Source: Oscarella lobularis (taxonomy: Eukaryota; Porifera; Homoscleromorpha; Homosclerophorida; Oscarellidae). From it: a stretch of DNA of 64,000 bases. The stretch lies in assembly GCF_947507565.1 (NCBI RefSeq), contig NC_089193.1, positions 248,001-312,000 on the forward strand. Direction: 5' to 3'. Below are positions 56,256 to 64,000 of the stretch, piece after piece. Both the position numbers and the translations under genes were made by a program. The notes under the pieces are model-generated. The model was given only the letters and a program-made list of their open reading frames with translations, did no database searches and was not told where the DNA came from. Every line of letters begins with the position of its first letter. The stretch's first letter is position 1.

Positions 56256-59083
56256 ATGAGCAGTGCTGCAGACAAGGTCATATATCGTATTCGTATTCAC
56301 ACCGGAGAGTGCGAAGAATGCGAAGACACGGATGTCTCCGTGAAAATCGTTGGAGAAAACGGTTCTTTCAAATTCTATCCACGAAAAAGTCATGCAGTGG
56401 ATGGCAGCGTCAGCCTTTTTCTTTCTCAGTCGGTACAGTGTAACTGGTGCTCGTTCATCCTGAAGTGTGTGACAGATGAACGGATTTTATTGTTAGGAGA
56501 ATGTTTTTGAAGTTGAAAACGAGAAGAGTGTTGGATATATCAACTTGGTGCAGGTCGATCATAACGTCAATCCTCTGCTTGATCGGAGTTGGCGCCTGGA
56601 ATCTATTACAATTGAAGACACGTCTTCCAAAAGGGCTTACCACTTTCCTTGCAACGATTGGTTCTCTCACAGCAAAGACGATTGCCGGCAGTCCCGTTCT
56701 TTCCTTGATCGAAAGAGTACGTATTTATATATATATATATATATGCTCTCCGTCGAGTGAGGAATGAGGCAACGTCATTTGCACTTATAGTTATACCCGA
56801 TTCGCAACTGTCGCGTTTAACCAAAGGCGAACGTTTTGAAGATATACCCCTGTCCAGCAAGCAGGGAGACCTTTCAGACATGAGTGACGATCCTGCAACA
56901 GCTGAAGAAGCGAAGAAAGCTTTAGAGAAATGCGGTAAGAAGTTGTCATCTTTGACTACGTACATTTATTTATACACCGCTTTTCATTTCAGGAATTCTG
57001 GAATCGTTTTCAAACTGGGGAGGAAACGTCAGTGAAGTGAGCGTCCGTGCCTTCTATCCAAGGAATCGCAGCCATGTGAAGAAAATTATCAAAAACGTTA
57101 AGAAAGCCTCAATGAAAGTTCGCGTGTGCGGTACAACTCACAGCTGGACCAATCTCTACCCCGATCCCAATCAAATACTTATCCGAACGGAACACTTTAT
57201 GAAATTTCCTCCTCGAATTACTCTCAAAGATAAGAGTGAGGAAAGTGTTCTTGTCACTATCGTTTGCAGCGTGACCACGGCTGAATGCCTATTTTACCAG
57301 CTACTAGGAAATTTCAACTTTCCCTTTAACACGGTTGTTCTTGGAGGAGTAACCTATGGTGGAATCATTGGAACCGGTTGTCATGTAAAAATAGTCAGTG
57401 CATATCTATATAGTTTTGGTGTACACATCTTTGTATACAGGGTGTTGGGAAGGGTTGCCAAGCTCATCCTGACTTGGTCGAAGAAATAACACTTATTGAC
57501 GGTAATGGAGACGAGGTTACGTACACAAAATCGGAAAACGAAGAACGGCTGAAAGCCGTTACAACCAGCATGGGTCTATTTGGCTTCATCTGCACAATTA
57601 CATTCCGCGTTTTATCGAAGCAGAGAATTGTTGTAACGGAAAATGACAACGAATCCTATACGGTGCGCGACACACTGACTTCTGCTTCAGCTCTAAAGGT
57701 TAGTAGTTAGTTTAAATATTCCCTGCAAGTGCTTGGAGTTTTATCTACGTATTGAGCAAAGAATAGTAATTATGATCTATGCGTACGTGTACAATTTCGT
57801 TGCATAGTAACACGTAAATACTGTATTTATAGTCATCCAATTCCTAAAACTCAAAACTGCTTAGGCTTTAGCGGAAAAGAAAGACAACTACTCGACTGAA
57901 GTATTGTGGTTTCCGTACAACAGCAATGCAATCGGAGCCATGAAGAACACCGATTCAGGCCTGGACTGCATACTTCCAATAAAAATCTTTCTTCAACATC
58001 TCATGGATCAGTCTCCTTGTTGCAAAAATTCTCCCGGTGCTTTCTCGCGTTGGGTTCCAGAAAACGACAAACTCTTTGTTAAAACAGTTCGAAACGCAAC
58101 ACACGAAGGTTTGCTTTTAAAAAAACTCTGTTTTTGTCGTAAATTGTCTTTTGAGCAGAAGGAATGGATTTAAAAGGCCCTTTATATTATGGGAAAAAAA
58201 TTGCTAAAGAATTTCTTCAGGCAACTCTCTTTAAAGAAGTTCCAGAAAGGATAGCTGCATTTCCGGAATTCACTCCACTTTTCACCACTTTGGCACACTA
58301 CTGTATGAGCTCTTTCAAAATAGGTGGATTTGAAATTGGAGAGCCTAAAAAGTGATTCATAACAGTTAAGTTTCAGTAGTAGTCATCAGCCAATTTTAGG
58401 GTTGTCCAAGAACTGCCTCACGCAATCCATTACAAACTTTGGGTCACTGAAGGATTCCCCGTTTTTAGTCTAGAGTTTGCCTTCGCGATTGATGATGACT
58501 ACGAGAATATTGCTAAGGCTTGCCAGGTAACTCGTTGACTAATGACAACCTCACAGTGACATTTATATATATTTTGTCCGGTGCATGCTTTTATAGGACG
58601 TTGTTGATGTTGTCAAGAAGTTTCATAGAGAATCCGAATATCCCATGTCCATGTGTTTCGATATGAGGTTTATGTCTGACAGTAACAGTTTTCTGTGCCC
58701 GGCAGTTGTGGGGAATTCGAAGGACAGGGACAAGGAGCTAAAAGTGGCTTACATTGGAATATTGGCTCTTGCAAGCAAAGACAGCATTGATACTTGGACA
58801 AAATTTGCGCAAGAAGTAGCTGACGTGAGAATGAATGCCTGAATTCTCTAATTATAATGTGACTCAACCACTGCTTTAGAAATGGATGAATACTCCGGGC
58901 GTCAAGCCTTTACCTCACTGGGGCAAAGCGGCTGAATTGGGATCCACAGCAAAGCTTGTGGAATACCTTTGGGATAACAACAAAGAGAATATGGAGAAGT
59001 TTTTGCGTCAGCTGAAAGACTCTAAGGCAGATCCGGACGGAATATTTTTCAACGAATATCTCAGGAAAGTATTTCGAAAGTAA
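56256..59083 (+). CDS. PLAT domain fused to an FAD-linked sugar-lactone oxidase, 728 aa
   Basis: Ten exons join in phase with GT-AG introns: 56256-56432, 56497-56716, 56791-56934, 56993-57384, 57441-57698, 57865-58108, 58159-58351, 58400-58526, 58597-58824, 58880-59083. They total 2,187 nt including TAA. Residues about 8-135 form a PLAT/LH2 domain (YRIRIHTGECEE, DRSWRLESITIED, YHFPCNDWF). After a linker comes an FAD-binding PCMH domain (VRAFYPRNRSH, VCGTTHSW with a His at the usual covalent-flavin position, VVLGGVTYGGIIGTGCHG). A C-terminal aldonolactone-oxidase domain follows (MDLKGPLYYGKK, PHAIHYKLW, LEFAFAID, LPHWGK). Relatives oxidise L-gulono- or D-arabinono-1,4-lactone; the substrate here is unknown. 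There is no signal peptide. The PLAT domain could target it to membranes or partners. Gene structure is secure; the exact enzymatic role is inferred. Confidence 0.88.
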
Positions 59084-59089
59084 AACGGA

Positions 59090-59520
59090 TATCAATCGAA
59101 CCCGCCTGACGTAGAACTGCGACCTAACTGTTTTATGTTATGTGCTTCTGCCTTTATGTTTATCTGTGTATGTATTTGTATTAGCGTTCATGTGTACATG
59201 TGAATGAACTGGATTGTGCCAAGTCATACCTACGCATCTGTGTAGGTGTATGCGTGTACGTACGGGATCTGACGTGAGCGTCGACAAAAGCAACAACCCA
59301 AAATGACGCTCCGCTTGAGAGACCTTTCCATACCGGTATTTCTGTGTGGTCGGGGGGAATAATACATTTTGTGTGAGACAGACGCATTTTGCACAGAACT
59401 TCAGATCTCTCCATGACTATGTATGTCATTCCAGAATGCTATTAAATCTCGCAGCGTCGCGCGTACCTTGACTAAAGATATATATATATATATATATATA
59501 TATAACAATCATTGTGAGAG
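59090..59520. other. 3' flank with (TA)n tract
   Basis: Downstream of the oxidase there is a (TA)n run at about 59478-59505 and TG-rich sequence. I see no gene here. A similar (TA)n lies in the second intron of the oxidase at about 56722-56744. Confidence 0.6.
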
Positions 59521-61375
59521 TCCTGAGACCTTGGCACGGCATTGGTGCATCATCCAAATGAAAGAACGAATAGAGTCCTTTCAAATCATGCACCCTAATG
59601 TATAAATTTAGTATTTCCCTACCTGTCCTACTCTGTTCAGTTAAATTTCTGACTGATTCCCAAGTGCCTGAAAAATCTGCATCATCATCTCTTTTCTATC
59701 TATGGCTGCATGAGGTGAAATTCATGTAGAGATTGCACATCGAATGACATCCCCTGTTTTTGCTGTCTTTTGAGTGCACTAAATATACTAGAAAAAATTT
59801 TCAGAACACAAAACGTAGCTCTAACGCTTTCCTATGACGTTTCTTACGTTTACGAGGAAATCGCCTTACGCAACATCATCGTAAAGGAGTCCAGCGTTGA
59901 TGAGGTCGAAACGCCGACTTGCAGGTGAAAGCTCGACGCTGCCTGGTGCGCCGAACATCGCGATCGCGCGAAAGCTCGAACTCGTTAGGTTTCGACCTCC
60001 ATCTTTGTTTAGCGTACGTGCTCGATGTAAAATGTTCTCTCGCTTGTCTCAGATTTTTGTGCGATTTAGTCGATCGATTGTCCCTACGCAACCAAAGAAT
60101 TATCAAAAAGCGACAGAATCGGCGTCGAAGCGGTTCAGACAGCTTGTTTGCGCATTCGAAGCGAAGCTCAGGTAAGCGAGAGCGTCCCTCTCAATTCTAC
60201 GAGCAAATACTAAGAAACTGTTGCTCTCTGCTTCGACTCTAGGGCCCTAAACTGATATTACACGAATCTACGACTGGATATATCGCCAGTCCTCTATTTT
60301 ATACAACGATTACATCGAGTTCGCCGCGTTCCTATCGAAACGCAAACTCGATCAAATAAGTAGGTTCGTTTCTTGTCGCCTTTCATTGCGTTTTCGTCGC
60401 GTTTCGTCGAGATCGTGAGCCGAACGCTGACGTCTCATGTCCGACATCTTGGCCATGCACGCGTGCACGTGCTCGTCTCCTGTTCTTTTTTGGGAGAAAC
60501 GCTGCACGCGCGTGATCGTTCCAAATATTTCCTTGCGCGCAGAAGTGCAAAAAGCAACGCTGTCTCTCGTGACATCGCTGCGGTTATTTACGCACACCCG
60601 ACGTCCAATGAGAGAAAAGTTGGCGTCATCGTTCGCGAGGGAGTACATAAAGTCGTTCACGGCGCTCTCCCTCTTTACGTAACCCCGTCGCTTGAGAACT
60701 CGCTCGTACGCTTGGTAAGTCGTTGGAAGACAGGGAGCCAGAGGGGCGAGCGATATTCCGAGGCAACGTCCTGGAGCAACGGTGCGAAAGTGATTAGAGG
60801 CACATCCCTAAGACCTCTAGGGGCTTTCGCATCGGGAAAACACGCTCCGTCTTACACGGGACAGCGTCGGCGTTCGCCGGCTCTCCTCCACGTCGAGCAC
60901 ACGATGAGCGGGCCTCTTCGGCGGTGGCGATAGCCGTCTCCCGGGGTGGCAACGAACCTCGGAGGCTCACTTATGGTGGTTTCTTATCCAATTCATGCCT
61001 TTGGTGAGGGTCGGCTGGGTTGCGAAGCGTCTGGACCTCCACGTGGTGCGACCTGAGTCACGCAAACACAGACGCGCTTCATTTCGGCTTTTTTGGTAGG
61101 TACGTAGTTATTTTATACGGATCCTGGCTTTGTTTTTCTAGATTTCGGCTCGAGAAAAGGCTTCGACGAAGAACTTCGTTTTGCTATCCGATACGGTGTC
61201 AGTTGGAGGTGTGACATTTTCTCTCTAATTTTTTTCACTACCTCTTGCTTCGACTCACACTGCACTTGCGTTTTTTGTTTTTATGTCTTTCCGTACTGTA
61301 GTTTCAATAGGTTTTAGGCGTATAGTGGTAGTAACGAAAGAATTGATATATAAACATGCAGCCGGGAACGACGTA
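59520..61375 (+). repeat. Rpt-A, second full-length copy
   Basis: It is co-linear with 46785-48590, from CCTTGGCACGGCATTGGTGC to TATAAACATGCAGCCGGGAA. The conserved hairpin is at 60781-60833, with one stem position changed to a G-U pair. The frame shared with the other copies is open here over 60373-60933 and ends at the same place (LRRWR then stop). Confidence 0.75.
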
Positions 61376-61379
61376 TAGC

Positions 61380-62530
61380 GTGGAAGTGAAATATCTTTGC
61401 GCATTCTTAAGCTTTATTAGACACGTGAACGCTATTGTTCCCCACCGTGTCTCGCGGGGAAGCCAACTCTATCGGCCCTTGCTACAGAGGTTATGGCCTC
61501 TTTCACGTCGTTGGCCTCGGAAGTCTTCGGGAATATATAACACGTATGAGCAGAACGTCGCCATCGCGTCTTCAAAAGAGTTTTTGCGGATCATCTTTCA
61601 GGCACGTCTAATCCGTGACAAACATCTTTGCACTATCCGGCTCGCAGCTCAAGGTACTTAAATGTGTCACTTGTTCATGCAACGCTGTGAAACAGAATAT
61701 AACGAGCAAAGGCATTTGCAAATAAATCAATACGTACGTAGTACCATATTCAGTTCAGTTCAGTTCACAGTTTCATTTGTAATACGGAAATCCTTAAGCG
61801 CATGGGCCGATCTTCCAGGAAACCGTACAAGGGAAAAAGACAAAATTACTAATAACTATAAAGATTGTTAGCTTCTAGTATGACTTTGCATATCTTGAAT
61901 CACACAGATCCTTGATTGAAATAGTGCTTCAAATCGATTGCCATATACGCAAACTAACTGATATGAACATCAATCTCGCCCAGATTTTCATTGCAGAGAT
62001 CGATCTCATCCATCACAGATCAATCCAGATTTTCTATTCAGATATCAATTTCAGACTTCCTATGTAGAGATAGACTTCACCCGTAACCAAAATCGAGTTC
62101 ACTGATCCAAACGTAGTTCAGAAATTTGTTCCGTCTCTTAATTGATGTGCTTAAAGTTTTTTCAATTTGTTTTACATCTGTTTTACATTATATGTATATT
62201 GTGAACTCCTTACTTCAGTCTTCATCATTGACTAGTCTGGCGACCCAAGCGCAATCGATTAGTTAAAAAGAACTTTTTACCGCCTATATACGAAGGAGTG
62301 TTATTCCTTACCAGCCGGTAATAATTTAATCCTTCAACACGTCATTCGTCGATCTGATTCCCTCTGCATCACTTAGAACGTTCACCTAAGATCTATGAAC
62401 AAACGCAAGAAAAAAACACGAAAACAACAACGAAAAAGACAAAAATTAGCTATAAATGCAAGAACAACAAACAGTAATCCAGCCATGCAACATCATCACC
62501 TATGTATCACCAACCATAAAGAAAATTATG
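61380..62530. other. Intergenic, no gene seen
   Basis: Short frames only. About 61970-62050 has an imperfect run of CAGATTTTCATT/CAGAGATCGATCTC-like units. Nothing else is recognised before the 3' end of the kinase gene. Confidence 0.5.
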
Positions 62531-62535
62531 GGTCT

Positions 62536-64000
62536 CACACGATTTCCTCCGCAACTGACGAAGTAGCGGAACCAACAACATAGCTGACTTCATCGCCTTC
62601 GCCACAGGCCATTACCTGTGTCATACTATCGAGACACCAATCCTCATCACCGCTTTCCGACTCCTCCCTTCCGTAACGTGATTCCGTGTCGTAAGAAAAA
62701 AGTGAACCGGTAGCATCAAAATCGATATATTGGCTATGATTTTCGGCTTCAAGCATTTTGCCCAGTAGCTGTGTAAGACGGCTGAACACAGGGCGATTCT
62801 CCGGATCGGCGCGCCAACACGAAGACATTATCTTGTACCTGAGAGAAATCTGCAAAAATCATTCTTATTATCACAAGTACTAACAGCTGAGCGGAGCAGT
62901 TCTCTGGGCAGGTTAATCGATTGCCAGTACGCAAATGCGACAAAAGCTTTCCGCTCGAAATGCAAGGATAGGGGAAAGAACCTAAAAGACAGAAGTGTGG
63001 AAGATAGAAAACTGCAGAGTTAAGCTCACCAAGAGTACATATTTCCCACATAACAACTCCGAAAGACCATCTGAAACGTGGAAGACTTTAATTTTAATAG
63101 TAGAATGAATACTAATTTTACACATCGCTTTGTTCGGAGAAGAGACGTTGCGTAATGGCTTCAATAGACATCCAACGCAGTGGGAGACGTCTTGTGGTCT
63201 TTTGTCGATAAGCGCCGTCGTGATAGACTGATCTCGTTAGACCAAAGTCAGACACTTTGAGTAGTTTATTATCGCAAACGAGAACGTTCCGACAGGCCAA
63301 GTCGCGATGAACCAAACCTTTTCCAGACAAATATTCCTAAGAGTAGGGGTATTAAACAGAAATTAAGTAGCGCGACTAACTACACAAGCAATTTTATACC
63401 ATTCCGGATGCAATTTGCCAAACGAACGACATGATCTCGCGAGCACTAAATTTCTGCTCACCTTTCTTCTCCTCACCTTCTTCATCTGTATATTTAATTA
63501 ACTGCTTTCTTTTGACTCATATATTACTCAAAATCCTTACCATCAACGACGTTTTTCACTTCACTCGAATCTTCCTCATTTATCTCCCGCCACTGATGGT
63601 TATGTGCGCTAAAACTAGGCGACGGCGTTGGAGGGTCATCCTAGAACAACAAAGGTTACGTGACTAAATAAGATATACGAAAAATCACACGCCTCGCTTA
63701 AGCTTTCACCCTTCAAAACGCTTTCATTTGAATGCTGCTCAGCATCATCTGCACACTAAAATTAAAAAAAAATGCCCTACTCTATGCGGCACGACTCTAT
63801 GCGTTATGACATGTGGGTGCGTCCATCTAAAGATGATAGCTAACAAACCTTGATTTTTCCTTTTCTGAGATAGTTGAGTAAATCGCCATTCATGCAGTAT
63901 TCAACAATGAGGCAGAAGGGCTTAGATGTTGTGATGCATCCTAACAGGCCAACGATGTGTGGATGCTGCCCGATGCGTTTCATCAATTTTATTTCCTCCA
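62536..64000 (-). CDS. Receptor-type tyrosine kinase, C-terminal part (5' end outside window)
   Basis: Exons read from the right edge. 64000-63849 (EEIKLMKRIGQHPHIVGLL, VEYCMNGDLLNYL) is the alphaC-to-hinge part. About 63756-63693, 63639-63543 and 63486-63402 form an acidic, Ser/Pro-containing kinase insert leading to FVWQIASGM. About 63338-63121 holds the catalytic loop (GLVHRDLACRNVLV), DFG in VSDFGLTRS, and PLRWMSIEA. About 63070-63022 gives SFGVVMWEICTLG, about 62980-62885 the next helix, and about 62852-62536 the last helices (SCWRADPENRPVF) and a tail with several tyrosines ending EEIV and TGA. HRDLAxRN marks a tyrosine kinase, and the split kinase insert is like FGFR/PDGFR-type receptors. 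All catalytic residues seen are present. The ligand-binding part is not visible, so the receptor nature is inferred. Confidence 0.85.

Noticed and set aside
1-64000. tRNA and rRNA genes
   Set aside because: I looked for TTCGAAT/C B-box contexts and conserved rRNA and snRNA strings and found none that fold or align convincingly; a tRNAscan or Rfam run would be needed to be sure.

Overview
The window is eukaryotic and almost certainly from an animal. It has spliced genes with very short introns (many 45-65 bp, mostly GT-AG plus a few GC-AG), secreted and receptor proteins built from NIDO, EGF, MAM, LDLa and death domains, and a receptor-type tyrosine kinase. The combination of a GT29 sialyltransferase, a beta/gamma-crystallin-like protein, an ankyrin-Roc-COR-death protein, Myxo-Cys repeats and tiny introns fits a sponge, possibly a homoscleromorph. 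That placement is inference from gene content; there is no rRNA or mitochondrial marker here.

Layout. 1-4.8 kb: 5' part of a large minus-strand cell-surface gene (signal peptide, NIDO, two EGFs, Myxo-Cys repeats, cadherin-like repeats), with a 314-bp tandem duplication upstream. 6.6-9.8 kb: minus-strand MAM/LDLa/EGF single-pass receptor carrying an in-frame TGA at a conserved MAM tryptophan. 10-29 kb: a repeat-dominated stretch made of two direct copies of a segmental duplication, each carrying a dispanin (CD225) gene, with one copy truncated, and several transposons including palindromic elements and a three-level nested insertion. 30-36 kb: an unidentified multi-pass membrane protein, weakly supported membrane-protein exons, and minisatellites. 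37 kb: an intronless beta/gamma-crystallin-like gene with a TATA box. 39-42.4 kb: a TIR element, a decayed Helitron helicase end, and a tandem array of Helitron 3' termini. 42.6-45.6 kb: a sialyltransferase gene (plus) and a frameshifted VWA-domain gene (minus). 46-48.6 kb: a full-length copy of a 1.8-kb interspersed repeat (called Rpt-A here). 49-53 kb: the ankyrin-Roc-COR-death gene. 56-59 kb: a PLAT domain joined to a sugar-lactone oxidase. 59.5-61.4 kb: a second full Rpt-A copy. 62.5-64 kb: the 3' part of a receptor-type tyrosine kinase gene, running off the window.

The genes do not form one pathway. Several concern the cell surface and signalling: adhesion-type receptors, a Golgi sialyltransferase, a tyrosine kinase and a death-domain GTPase. 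The most unusual features are genomic: Rpt-A with a hairpin whose pairing is kept across copies, the many full-length palindromic elements, the Helitron 3'-end array, and the PLAT-oxidase fusion. All exon joins were made by eye from splice signals and domain continuity and are not transcript-verified.
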